Shown here: piece after piece, positions 1 through 7,655 of the stretch
Numbering within the stretch: position 1 is the first letter of the stretch
How the letters are laid out: each line of letters starts with the position of its first letter
Source of the DNA: Legionella spiritensis
GTDB taxonomy: Bacteria > Pseudomonadota > Gammaproteobacteria > Legionellales > Legionellaceae
NCBI RefSeq assembly: GCF_900186965.1
Contig: NZ_LT906457.1
Span: 2,506,501-2,570,500 of the forward strand
DNA length: 64,000 nucleotides
Reading direction: 5' to 3'
Program-made: the position numbers and the translations under genes
Notes under the pieces: generated by a model
The model's database searches: none
What the model saw: only the letters and a program-made list of their open reading frames with translations
What the model was told of the DNA's origin: nothing

Positions 1-128
1 GACACCAGAACGATAGAAATATTAGTCGGGTCGGAAAAAAAATCCGCAATCCTCTGACCCATTGTCCTCGTGTCTCTGAGTAACTGGGAAGGATCTATCT
101 CATGCCTTGTATCAATACCACGCATCAT
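1..128 (-). CDS. icmO: DotL/IcmO, type IV coupling protein (N-terminus only)
   Basis: Only the first 42 or so codons are in the window; the gene continues past its left edge. The translation begins MMRGIDTRHEIDPSQLL and continues through a TMGQRIADFF stretch into a hydrophobic segment, as expected for the N-terminus of DotL/IcmO. This is the inner-membrane ATPase that brings substrates to the Dot/Icm type IVB secretion machine. The ATG at 128 overlaps the icmP stop codon as ATGA, so the two are probably translationally coupled. A second ATG follows directly at 125, so the exact start is uncertain by one codon. Identity rests on position after icmP and on the N-terminal sequence. Confidence 0.9.
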   Translation of the reverse strand, partial: MMRGIDTRHEIDPSQLLRDTRTMGQRIADFFSDPTNISIVLV

Positions 129-1258
129 GATTTTAATTCCTGCATTTCTTTGGCAGATAACTTCACATCTTTAACAGCAGATTCCAAAGCCTTGATCGCT
201 TCATCAATCATAGGAACCAATGAGCGCCTCCCCATGGCTTTTTCGGCGCGCCAATGCGCAAATGGTCCGCCAACCTCGGAAAATGGTGTTTGCCTGCCTA
301 TACTGTTAAGCATATACCATAACCGGCGATCTATGGGCTTTAACCATAAAAATTCCGAGCTGGGCACAACACCATCCTCTCGTGCCTCCTCAAGGAGTGA
401 GGCCATGACTGTCATAAGATAAGCATGCCTGGACACCACTTCCTGCACCAGTTCCGTATTATAGTATTTTTTCAAAATGGGGCGGGCGACCGTAAAATCC
501 GGCTTCCCCTCGGAACAGGTTTTATCAAGCGTTTCCATGATTAAACTGGCCGATTTTCTATCCCTGTTCATACGTGCCATGAACGCGGCGGCCAGCGCGA
601 AAGCCTGGGGAGGGCAGCGCTCAAACCCTTCAAAATACGGCCCTAACTGCAAAGTGAATACTCTCTTGGCATCGCCACGCCGAATTCCCGCCGTCATTTC
701 CTGCCCGGGTGCGGGATTATCAAGAATGGCGTCCTCTTTTTTCAATAAATGGTACTTACGGGCAAATTCCATGGGTGTCAACGCCATAGCCCAGGGCCCC
801 TTGTTCACATCCTGACTGACCAGATCTTCCTTGACTACGGGCATGATAGCCGGCCAGTTATGCTGCTCCTGGTTGCGCAAGGTTTTCATATCATGCGCTT
901 TACGGAATTTTAGGGTAATGTTCGATTGATAGAGGAAAAAAGCGAGCAACACAAGAATCAGGACAACCGGATAACGTATATAATCTCCGACGGCGCCGGT
1001 TAAACTGATAAATTTATTCCAGTCAACGGATGCGGGATCGATGGTCTGCATCAGGTAAATGCTGTTATCCAGCGACTGATCCTTGATAAAAAACGCGATC
1101 AGCTTTCCCTGCCAGATATTTAATTTGAAAATAAACGCTACAATATATTGATGAGCGGCTTTCCATATAAAAAACGCAGCAAAAAACAACAGAACCATAA
1201 TCCAGATTGGTGCCATTGAATTATCGCCACTACTTTGCTGTTGTTGTTGCTGAGCCAT
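125..1258 (-). CDS. icmP: DotM/IcmP, component of the Dot/Icm coupling complex
   Basis: This 377-residue protein matches the size and layout of DotM/IcmP. It has a Gln-rich N-terminus, a membrane segment near residues 15-37, another near 90-112, and a long soluble C-terminal domain. In Legionella pneumophila DotM sits in the inner membrane with DotL, and its cytoplasmic domain helps recruit effectors carrying acidic Glu-rich signals. The stop codon overlaps the icmO start. Upstream, the spacing to icmQ is about 500 bp and filled with repeat elements, so icmP may be transcribed from its own promoter here. The start codon follows a long AT-rich stretch and no strong Shine-Dalgarno sequence is obvious. 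Confidence 0.93.
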   Translation of the reverse strand: MAQQQQQQSSGDNSMAPIWIMVLLFFAAFFIWKAAHQYIVAFIFKLNIWQGKLIAFFIKDQSLDNSIYLMQTIDPASVDWNKFISLTGAVGDYIRYPVVLILVLLAFFLYQSNITLKFRKAHDMKTLRNQEQHNWPAIMPVVKEDLVSQDVNKGPWAMALTPMEFARKYHLLKKEDAILDNPAPGQEMTAGIRRGDAKRVFTLQLGPYFEGFERCPPQAFALAAAFMARMNRDRKSASLIMETLDKTCSEGKPDFTVARPILKKYYNTELVQEVVSRHAYLMTVMASLLEEAREDGVVPSSEFLWLKPIDRRLWYMLNSIGRQTPFSEVGGPFAHWRAEKAMGRRSLVPMIDEAIKALESAVKDVKLSAKEMQELKS

Positions 1259-1373
1259 CCGATACTTTTAAACAGAATATTTATTATCAAGTATACCCAA
1301 GAAACTTCAAAATGCGAGTTTTGAAACGACTCCACCCATGCGGCATTTGGAAATTTCTTCCGGCTCTGGGTAC
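1259..1373. repeat. AT-rich segment with inverted ends, possible old repeat
   Basis: A sequence beginning GTATACCCAAGAAACTTC at about 1292 is mirrored, imperfectly, by GAAATTTCTTCCGGCTCTGGGTAC ending at about 1372. The two ends could be inverted termini of a decayed 80-bp element lying immediately upstream of icmP. No coding sequence is supported here. The pairing has gaps, so this is a weak call. Confidence 0.3.
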
Positions 1374-1516
1374 TAGTACAGTATTTCACTGAAGTTGTCT
1401 TGCTAGTTTGTTATTGCTGCGACAGCCGGGCAAGTCGTAGGTCGGGCGAGGCGCCCGACCTACCTACCTCTTCTGTACCGTTGGCAACAGGACAGAATCA
1501 GTGAAACGTTGCACTA
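1374..1516. mobile_element. MITE derived from the IS630-type element found at 59.6 kb
   Basis: The left end TAGTACAGTATTTCACTG and the right end CAGTGAAACGTTGCACTA (reverse-complement sense AGTGCAACGTTTCACTG) closely match the terminal inverted repeats of the intact IS630-type element at 59561-60809. Between them there is no transposase, only about 85 bp that includes a strong palindrome at 1437-1463 (arms GTAGGTCGGGCG). This is the structure of a non-autonomous deletion derivative. It begins and ends with TA, the target dinucleotide used by IS630/Tc1 elements. It lies between icmQ and icmP. Confidence 0.75.
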
Positions 1517-1732
1517 GGTTCCGTGAACAAAAATTTTCTTCGCACCATTTTTTGCGAAAAAAAAGTAGCCCGTAAGGAGGCCTGCGGCCGTATTGCGGGT
1601 TTGATGTGCCACTTATGAACGTTTTCCCGCATTACGGCTTCGCCTTCATGACGGGCTACAAGACATTATTATTTGTTGCGCAACAATAGTTGCCTTGTTT
1701 TCGAGCGGAAAAAATTGGTTCACAGAGCCTAG
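1517..1732 (+). repeat. REP/MITE family copy 1 (complete, with both ends)
   Basis: The outer inverted ends (GTTCCGTGAACAAAAATTTT on the left, AAAAATTGGTTCACAGAGCC on the right) flank a palindromic core at 1566-1658. The core arms are AGCCCGTAAGGAGGCCTGCG and, inverted, AGCCCGTCATGAAGGCGAAG. It is a near-duplicate of the copy at 16188-16403 and related to six other copies in this window. It is directly adjacent to the IS630-derived MITE and sits in the icmQ-icmP gap. Confidence 0.85.
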
Positions 1733-1759
1733 TGCACTTATCTTTTATCGAAGCGACTG

Positions 1760-2350
1760 TCAACTGGACTCCGCCAGGTGATTTTTAATCAATCGCCCCT
1801 TTGAATACGTATAAATGCCTGACATATGCACAAAACGGGTGATATTCTCCAGATTAATGGCCTTGTCTTTCAAAGAGAGCAGGGGTTTACCAAATTTGTC
1901 AGTCGGTGTTTTATCGGCACTTAAAGCCAGAATATCATTCTGATTGATATAAATACCGACATAAGCCTCGTTAATTTTATTTTCCTTGGATTTTATAAGG
2001 TATTTGACATCCTCTTCATCAACATAGACAGGTCTTGAAATAACCTGTCTGGGCAAATTGGCTACAATTCTTTCCCAAGCCTGTATGGAATTACCCTCAG
2101 AGGCGTACAAGGCGATAAATACTTCCTGCTGACCACTACGCAGGGCCACCCTGTTCGCCAGGTTGGACGCTGTTTTTAATCGGTGCTGATTATCATCGCC
2201 TATCAGATTGACAAAATTCTCACGAATTTCACGTAGATTTTTCCCGATAACCCGTAAAAAATTGGATTCTTCCCAGGGACCATTTGCGATAGCATCATCC
2301 AATGCACGCAAAAGCTCGCTTGTTTGCTGTTCAGTTAATTTATCATTCAT
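1760..2350 (-). CDS. icmQ: IcmQ, pore-forming/ADP-binding Dot/Icm protein
   Basis: The 196-residue product agrees with IcmQ (about 190 residues) in length and sequence. It starts with an amphipathic helical N-terminal domain (LTEQQTSELLRALDDAI) and ends in an alpha/beta domain. In L. pneumophila IcmQ forms pores in lipid membranes. Its N-terminal domain is bound by the chaperone IcmR, and its C-terminal domain is an NAD-binding CRAF fold. The gene directly downstream of icmS occupies the icmR position and probably encodes its partner. The ATG follows an AGGAA-like sequence. The next gene downstream, icmP, is separated by about 500 bp of repeats, which is unusual for this operon. Confidence 0.93.
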   Translation of the reverse strand: MNDKLTEQQTSELLRALDDAIANGPWEESNFLRVIGKNLREIRENFVNLIGDDNQHRLKTASNLANRVALRSGQQEVFIALYASEGNSIQAWERIVANLPRQVISRPVYVDEEDVKYLIKSKENKINEAYVGIYINQNDILALSADKTPTDKFGKPLLSLKDKAINLENITRFVHMSGIYTYSKGRLIKNHLAESS

Positions 2351-2453
2351 AATGCAGGAAATATTAAACGCAACAAGCGTTATTCTGACTGTAATAATAA
2401 AAATTATAACAGCATTACAGGATAATTGACGAATGCTGTTACATAATTATCAT

Positions 2454-2774
2454 TTAAATCCGGGGACCGGACTGGTTTTCGGCGGACTCGTCATTTGTCG
2501 CCGTACTTTCAAGGGACGGAACCTCACTTATCCCCTTGGCTTGCTGATAGCACTGGGTCATGAACTGCAGTGCTTCAGTCACCTTCGGATCGGCGCCTTG
2601 TCTGAGAGAATCCAGTTTTTTAAGTTGCTCAATGCCTGTTCCCAATGGCTTTACCAGGGTAGTCTGGACATCGGCTATGGTAACCACCCTGCTATTATTT
2701 TTTCGCTCCGACTGTGGCTCTCTGAAAAAACCCGCTGTAGCCGCTAACCCGCGATGCTCTGTATCCTGTGCCAT
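2454..2774 (-). CDS. IcmR-position protein (FIR family candidate), IcmQ chaperone
   Basis: This 106-residue protein lies between icmS and icmQ, where L. pneumophila has icmR. In other Legionella species this slot holds unrelated but functionally equivalent 'fir' genes. It is rich in charged and polar residues, with a likely helical central part (VTEALQFMTQCYQQ) that could pair with the IcmQ N-terminal helices, and a disordered acidic tail. The ATG at 2774 is chosen because GGAG lies 5 bases upstream. An in-frame TTG 24 bases further up lacks such a site. I cannot tell from memory whether it is homologous to IcmR or belongs to one of the other fir groups. Confidence 0.78.
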   Translation of the reverse strand: MAQDTEHRGLAATAGFFREPQSERKNNSRVVTIADVQTTLVKPLGTGIEQLKKLDSLRQGADPKVTEALQFMTQCYQQAKGISEVPSLESTATNDESAENQSGPRI

Positions 2775-2891
2775 GTTAACTCCAAAATCAATTAACAATT
2801 AATAACTGTAGATTAACAGCTTTTTTCCCGGGAATGGAATAAAATTCTGCAAACTTTCAATATCTTTACAAATGAACAGTAAAGATAAAAA

Positions 2892-3236
2892 TCAATCATA
2901 CATTAACTCATCCAACGGGGTATAATCACGGCTGGGGCCCCCTTGAATCAATTCATTAATAACATCGGTCATACACAATAACCGTAAAGCGTTGGGTGTC
3001 ACCTCGTCGAACGTTACCCGGATACCTAACAACGCGTTTTCAGCTTCATCAAACGTGGCTCCCAACCCATACCCCAGACAAAGGGAGCAAAGCTGATCGG
3101 CTCTTTTGGCTATGGCCGGCAACAACCCGGTTTCTGAAAAAACCTCTTCAAAACTGACAAAACGATCGTTTAAGTAAAATTTGGCATTCATACTGGCGGC
3201 TATCAGTGCCAGGCTTTTTCGTATATCCGTATCCAT
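2892..3236 (-). CDS. icmS: IcmS, secretion chaperone subunit
   Basis: The 114-residue acidic protein is the right length and sequence for IcmS, with a typical N-terminus (DIRKSLALIAASMNAKFYL) and the CLGYGLGATFDEAENALLG region. IcmS forms a heterodimer with IcmW that binds the C-terminal tail of DotL and recruits a subset of effectors. The start codon abuts the icmT stop codon (3236/3237), so the two are co-translated. icmW is not in this window; in Legionella it sits in the other dot/icm locus. Confidence 0.95.
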   Translation of the reverse strand: MDTDIRKSLALIAASMNAKFYLNDRFVSFEEVFSETGLLPAIAKRADQLCSLCLGYGLGATFDEAENALLGIRVTFDEVTPNALRLLCMTDVINELIQGGPSRDYTPLDELMYD

Positions 3237-3497
3237 TTATCGCCACCAGGGTTGGGAAGATTTCACTTTACCGGCCATGAAGTTTCTTAGCCAACGTAAA
3301 AAAACCGGAACAGTAAATCCATAATGCTCAATCACACCAAAAAAAATGGCGGACACGATCACCAGAACACCGGTCCATACTCGAATGTGCATAAGAAAAA
3401 TAAAAATAGGAAATGCGGCGCGTGCATCCACGATAAAAAATCTGGCGCTGCGCGCTGAATCGCGCCAATGTGACGTTTCTGAAAAACCGCCTGCCAT
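3237..3497 (-). CDS. icmT: IcmT, Dot/Icm inner-membrane protein
   Basis: The 86-residue product has the hallmark IcmT layout: a short basic N-terminus (SHWRDSARSARFFIVDARAA), two closely spaced hydrophobic segments at about 30-50 and 52-68, and a basic tail. IcmT is a small inner-membrane component required for secretion and, in L. pneumophila, for egress from the host. An AGAGG motif lies about 9 bases before the ATG. It is the first gene of the icmTS(fir)QPO transcription unit visible here. A 63-residue ORF on the same strand ends 100 bp upstream. Confidence 0.93.
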   Translation of the reverse strand: MAGGFSETSHWRDSARSARFFIVDARAAFPIFIFLMHIRVWTGVLVIVSAIFFGVIEHYGFTVPVFLRWLRNFMAGKVKSSQPWWR

Positions 3498-3598
3498 TAT
3501 TTACCAACCTCTGCAAATAAACTTGTTATATCTCAAGTATATCGCCCGGGATTGATAATTCAAGAACATACGGAATATGGATTTCACCGTTTTTTCCG

Positions 3599-3787
3599 TT
3601 ACGACTGTGGAGTAAGGGCAAAACCATCTTTTTTAATCAGGCATTCAGCCAGAATCTTACCCATAGGTTCCTGAGTGGGAACCGTTTTGGAAGCCGCATA
3701 GACCGTTACAGGGGATTTTTCTTCCGCTTTTCCCGCAGCTTTACCGTGCGCCATTTGTTTTAATATCTGGTGCGTGCTACTCGTCAT
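3599..3787 (-). CDS. Small hypothetical protein upstream of icmT
   Basis: A 62-residue ORF whose second ATG (3787) is preceded by AGGAG with 5-base spacing; the ATG at 3790 is too close to that site. The protein is basic and Ala/Lys-rich in the middle (HGKAAGKAEEKSPV) and has no membrane segment. I do not recognise a family. It reads towards icmT on the same strand and diverges from the large putative effector gene at 4011, with the PmrA-like repeat between them. The good ribosome-binding site supports real translation. Function is unknown. Confidence 0.55.
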   Translation of the reverse strand: MTSSTHQILKQMAHGKAAGKAEEKSPVTVYAASKTVPTQEPMGKILAECLIKKDGFALTPQS

Positions 3788-3833
3788 CATAGCTCCTGTA
3801 AAAAAACCATTAATTCATCCTAACACAACAAAT

Positions 3834-3853
3834 CTTAAGGTTTTATTAATATT
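3834..3853 (+). promoter_or_regulatory. PmrA-like direct repeat
   Basis: The sequence CTTAAGGTT-TT-ATTAATATT contains two half-sites in direct orientation 11 bp apart. It fits the published PmrA consensus cTTAATatT-N2-cTTAATatT of Legionella, with the first half differing at only two or three positions. PmrA activates icm and many Dot/Icm effector genes. The site is about 160 bp upstream of the 972-residue protein and points towards it. No clear -10 box follows it in the T-rich stretch. Confidence 0.5.
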
Positions 3854-4010
3854 TTTATTTTTTTTTGCAAAGTTTTTGCACTTCTTTTTCTATTACCCTG
3901 AATCTTAAACAAACGATGCAAACCCTTACAATAACTTAACACCCGCACGTACTAACATACGTTATCATAGTTGCATAAGTTTTGAACTATATTGGCGGGA
4001 TGGAAATACT

Positions 4011-6929
4011 ATGCGTGTCTATAATGAAGATGAAGCGCTTCTGCAAGCCTGGAAAAAAAAACTGGAAAAGATTGAAACCAGCCATGACGATCTTCGCAAC
4101 AGGTTCCTGGCGATACTGGAGCAGGAACATGCGTCCGTTTATAAACGCAAAACCGACTTCTATCAACTTAAAAATAAATTAACAAGTGATGAACACGGAC
4201 AAGGATTTAGCTGGACACCTCATTTTCAATGGTTCTGGAATCTCTTGTCGTTTTTTCTTCCAACCTCCTGGCTGAACTCCATACAACCGAAGGGTTCACG
4301 TTTACGTCAGGCTCTGGAAGAAAAACCGGTATTTTCCACGGAACTATTAACCCTCGAAAAGAATGAACATGGTAATATTGCGGTAGAAAAACTGGATGAC
4401 GAACAGTTTGAAGCGGCGCTGTTTGACGTACCTGAGCAGGCTCGAAAAGCGTTGCATGACGCGGCAAGCCGCTTAAATGATCTGACGCCAGAATGCGATG
4501 AGGAAACCGTCACGAACCTGATCGAACGGGTGTATGCACTGAAATCAAGACTTGATCCGTTAAGTTATCAACGGCTTCTTGTCCCCCTGTACCAGCATCA
4601 TCCTCGCACAACCCTTGCCTTTTTTTACGAACAATACCGCCAGGATCAAAAATCAATTCCTGACGAGCAGGATTTTATTGAGCAACACCTGATGGCCAAG
4701 GCCATGATGGATCAATGGGTCTGCTCCTTTCCAGATATCAACATTCATCGACACAATATTCATTACCTGTTAATTTTCCTGACCCTGTCGCAATACGACA
4801 CCTTCCACCCCAACCTCCTGCATAAATCATATCGAGACTACCAATCCCGTAACAAATCGTTAATTCCCGAGGATTTTATCAGGCATCTATTAACAGAATG
4901 GGTGCATGAAGGCAAAGCGCGTGTTAATTTTTCAGCAAGTTACAAAAATATCAAGGATGCTCTGGAAAACGCTTTTCCAGACGAATTTTTGGAAGAAAAA
5001 AGACGACACAGCTCAGGCGATCCTTTTGCCAATCCTCTAACCATGCTGCGTTTCATTTTTACCAGGCTTCTTCCACAAGATAAAAACAGCAAACACAGGG
5101 CGATGACCGATAAGCCCTTAATGGTTCATATCGCCAGAGAAGCCTGCACACGTCTATTACTGGACTATGAGCAAAGCCGTGACGATCCAATATGGAAGAC
5201 CTCTTCCGCTGGTTCGGAGACGATGAAGCTCCTTAGTGATGACATTCTGGCCACCTGGTTGCCAAACTTTGCTCTGACAAACGACAGAACCATTCGTCAT
5301 GAATTACTGAACCCTGACAGAATATCAAGCATTCCTCCCTCGTTTAAACGCCCGGAGGACGTTGTGCGACGGATCATATTTCCATCCGCACAGGATGGAT
5401 TTGATCCCATCATCGCCGCTCGCCACTATCGCAGTCAAATTAACCCGGCTTTCATGACAGAGTCTATTGAGTGGATATTGTTGCGGATAAAAGAGACAAG
5501 ACCTTATTTGGATGAAAAACGCCTGCGTCACATTCTCGCCGATACGAAATTTTTTGATGAAAAAGACTTGCCGCCTGTTATGGATAAAGCAAGGCTCACC
5601 GATCCGGTCGACATACTCATCAAGAATATTCGTACTGGTCTTGAAAAAGCGCGAGCACAACGCGAAGCATTCGATGCCCCGTCTGAAAACGAATCGGTAC
5701 AACAAGCGGTTCATTCTTTCCATGACTTGTTACATCATCCGGATTTCGACGGTGGTGCGCTAGGCAAAGCCTATTCGATCCTTGCGGAATTGCGAACTCA
5801 CTACCTTACAGACAGATTGCATAAGCAGTGGGAAAAAATCATTCTCGACAAACAGGTCAGACGCTGCCTGTGGGATCAGAAACAACTCGAATCATCCGGG
5901 CGTGAATCATTGTCCATAAAGAAAATACAAGACACGCTAGACGAGGCACGAGTTGAACACAACCATGATCTTAACAAGGAATATAAGAGCGCTAAACAAG
6001 CGGTTCTCGCTTTTGCAAGACTTATGGAGAACGATTCACTAGACGATACGTCACTGAATCAAGCCTGTCAAATCGTACAGACGCTCAAATATTATTATAT
6101 CAGCAACGAATTATATGAGCAGTGGAGTGATGATATTCAAAACAAACAAAAAACACGATGTACCTGGGATCAGGCCAGAATATCGGAAGAATGTATTGAG
6201 ACTGATAAATCCTCCAGGTTGTTATTATCTTGCGCGAAAGACAATGTTCTCAAGGCACAATCCAGCAATTACACGGATTTGGATAAGGAATACGACTACG
6301 CAAAACAGGCGGTTCTCGCTTTTGCCGGATTCATGGAGAACGGTTTATCAGGGAGCTCATCCGTTGGCGAAGCGCATCAAATCCTGCAAACTCTAAGGCA
6401 GCATTATATTACTGACGAACTATATGGACAGTGGAATAGTATCATTCTGAGCACGCAAAAAACACGATGCACCTGGGATCAGAAAGACATATTAAACAAG
6501 CCTGCCGGGAAGGGTATTTCCATCGCGGACGCATTATCCCTCGTGAAGAGCAGTATTCTCAAGGCAGAAGCAAACAATAATACAAACCTGAATCAGGAAT
6601 ACGAAGAGTCTGCACAGGCGGTACTCATTTTTGCCCTGCTCATTGCGACATTGAAAGAGCCCTCGGCCTCAACAACCGACTTTGCAGACACGCGTGATAC
6701 TTTAGATAAGCTACGACCCTATCTGACACAAAACCTCTATGATCAATGGGCCGAGGAACTTGATACCCTGGCTAAAAAAGAGAGGGTGGTTTCCGGGAAA
6801 CTTGTGTCTCCGTCCCGAACCATGGGTTCGTTCTATCCTGATGTACCCTCATACACCGGTACTTCACATAATAAATCGACGGCACTGGATAACAACGTTC
6901 CTTTTAGCGAGAACGCACTAATCCTGTAG
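4011..6929 (+). CDS. Large repeat protein, candidate Dot/Icm effector
   Basis: A 972-residue protein with no family I recognise. It has a charged N-terminus, one hydrophobic stretch near residues 68-90 (WFWNLLSFFLPTSWL), and a long mostly helical body. The C-terminal half contains four copies of a roughly 100-residue unit starting near residues 563, 662, 765 and 867. Each unit carries QAVxxFA near its start and LYxQW followed by RCTWDQ, the last copy being degenerate. The C-terminus (PFSENALIL) is polar with a hydrophobic tail, which is compatible with Dot/Icm export signals. A PmrA-like site lies upstream and the icm operon diverges from it. Size, repeats, context and regulation together suggest a secreted effector, but this is inference. 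ATG 4011 follows a GGA-rich region. Confidence 0.8.
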   Translation: MRVYNEDEALLQAWKKKLEKIETSHDDLRNRFLAILEQEHASVYKRKTDFYQLKNKLTSDEHGQGFSWTPHFQWFWNLLSFFLPTSWLNSIQPKGSRLRQALEEKPVFSTELLTLEKNEHGNIAVEKLDDEQFEAALFDVPEQARKALHDAASRLNDLTPECDEETVTNLIERVYALKSRLDPLSYQRLLVPLYQHHPRTTLAFFYEQYRQDQKSIPDEQDFIEQHLMAKAMMDQWVCSFPDINIHRHNIHYLLIFLTLSQYDTFHPNLLHKSYRDYQSRNKSLIPEDFIRHLLTEWVHEGKARVNFSASYKNIKDALENAFPDEFLEEKRRHSSGDPFANPLTMLRFIFTRLLPQDKNSKHRAMTDKPLMVHIAREACTRLLLDYEQSRDDPIWKTSSAGSETMKLLSDDILATWLPNFALTNDRTIRHELLNPDRISSIPPSFKRPEDVVRRIIFPSAQDGFDPIIAARHYRSQINPAFMTESIEWILLRIKETRPYLDEKRLRHILADTKFFDEKDLPPVMDKARLTDPVDILIKNIRTGLEKARAQREAFDAPSENESVQQAVHSFHDLLHHPDFDGGALGKAYSILAELRTHYLTDRLHKQWEKIILDKQVRRCLWDQKQLESSGRESLSIKKIQDTLDEARVEHNHDLNKEYKSAKQAVLAFARLMENDSLDDTSLNQACQIVQTLKYYYISNELYEQWSDDIQNKQKTRCTWDQARISEECIETDKSSRLLLSCAKDNVLKAQSSNYTDLDKEYDYAKQAVLAFAGFMENGLSGSSSVGEAHQILQTLRQHYITDELYGQWNSIILSTQKTRCTWDQKDILNKPAGKGISIADALSLVKSSILKAEANNNTNLNQEYEESAQAVLIFALLIATLKEPSASTTDFADTRDTLDKLRPYLTQNLYDQWAEELDTLAKKERVVSGKLVSPSRTMGSFYPDVPSYTGTSHNKSTALDNNVPFSENALIL

Positions 6930-7012
6930 TTTAGAAGAAGCCTTATCAACAGGCTTGCTCAAACCAGTGGTCTATAATAAAGTGTCGGGATCATGGAAAA
7001 AATTATTAATCA

Positions 7013-7654
7013 ATGAAAACGGCACTGTTCGTTTTTATCATTCTGGCTTTTGTAATTTGCGCCTACAGCTTTCAGCAGCATGCGCCGCAATTACTCAACC
7101 AGATTAAAAACCTTGGCTGGCTGGGACCACTGTTTTTTTTGTTGTTTTACTGTCTGGCCACCGTGTTTCTGCTACCCACGATGGTATTAACCTTGGCGGG
7201 AGGGGCGTTGTTTGGCCCGTTTTTAGGCACCGTCCTGAATCTCGCAGGTGCCACCCTGGGTGCCGCAGCCGCCTTTTGTTTCAGCCGCTATTTAGCCCAC
7301 GACTGGTTTGCCGCCAAAAGCGGAACCCGCTTGAACAATTTGATTCTCGGTGTTGAAAAGCGCGGCTGGCAATTTGTCGCCTTACTGCGTCTGGTGCCGA
7401 TTGTCCCATTCAGTCTGGTGAATTATGGCCTCGGTATCACCGGCATCAAATTCAGCCATTATGTCATCACCACCCTAATCTTTCTGGCACCTGCCGAACT
7501 TGTTTATACCTACTGTGGTTACGCGGGTATGGGCGCCATTATCAACCCTCAATCCTTTCACAACTATTTTGCCATCCTGTTAACCGTTTTGGGCGGTTTT
7601 ATTGTCTTATGGATACTTAAAATCAAATTGGCATACAGGCGATCAAACAGGTAA
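7013..7654 (+). CDS. TVP38/TMEM64 (DedA/VTT) family membrane protein
   Basis: The 213-residue integral membrane protein starts with a transmembrane segment and carries the SNARE-associated (VTT) domain. The domain is seen in the FLLPTMVLTLAGGALFGP segment, the Ala/Gly-rich GATLGAAAAFCFSRYLA stretch, and the LLRLVPIVPFSLVNYGLG motif. Relatives are thought to act as lipid scramblases or undecaprenyl-phosphate/phospholipid transporters. A TATAAT box at 6973-6978 could be the -10 element. The ATG overlaps the stop of a 7-codon reading frame beginning at 6993. The gene converges on pabC with only one base between the stop codons. Confidence 0.85.
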   Translation: MKTALFVFIILAFVICAYSFQQHAPQLLNQIKNLGWLGPLFFLLFYCLATVFLLPTMVLTLAGGALFGPFLGTVLNLAGATLGAAAAFCFSRYLAHDWFAAKSGTRLNNLILGVEKRGWQFVALLRLVPIVPFSLVNYGLGITGIKFSHYVITTLIFLAPAELVYTYCGYAGMGAIINPQSFHNYFAILLTVLGGFIVLWILKIKLAYRRSNR

Positions 7655-7655
7655 T

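Noticed and set aside
102-815. Plus-strand frames opposite icmP
   Set aside because: They are mirror frames of a well-supported gene with no ribosome sites.
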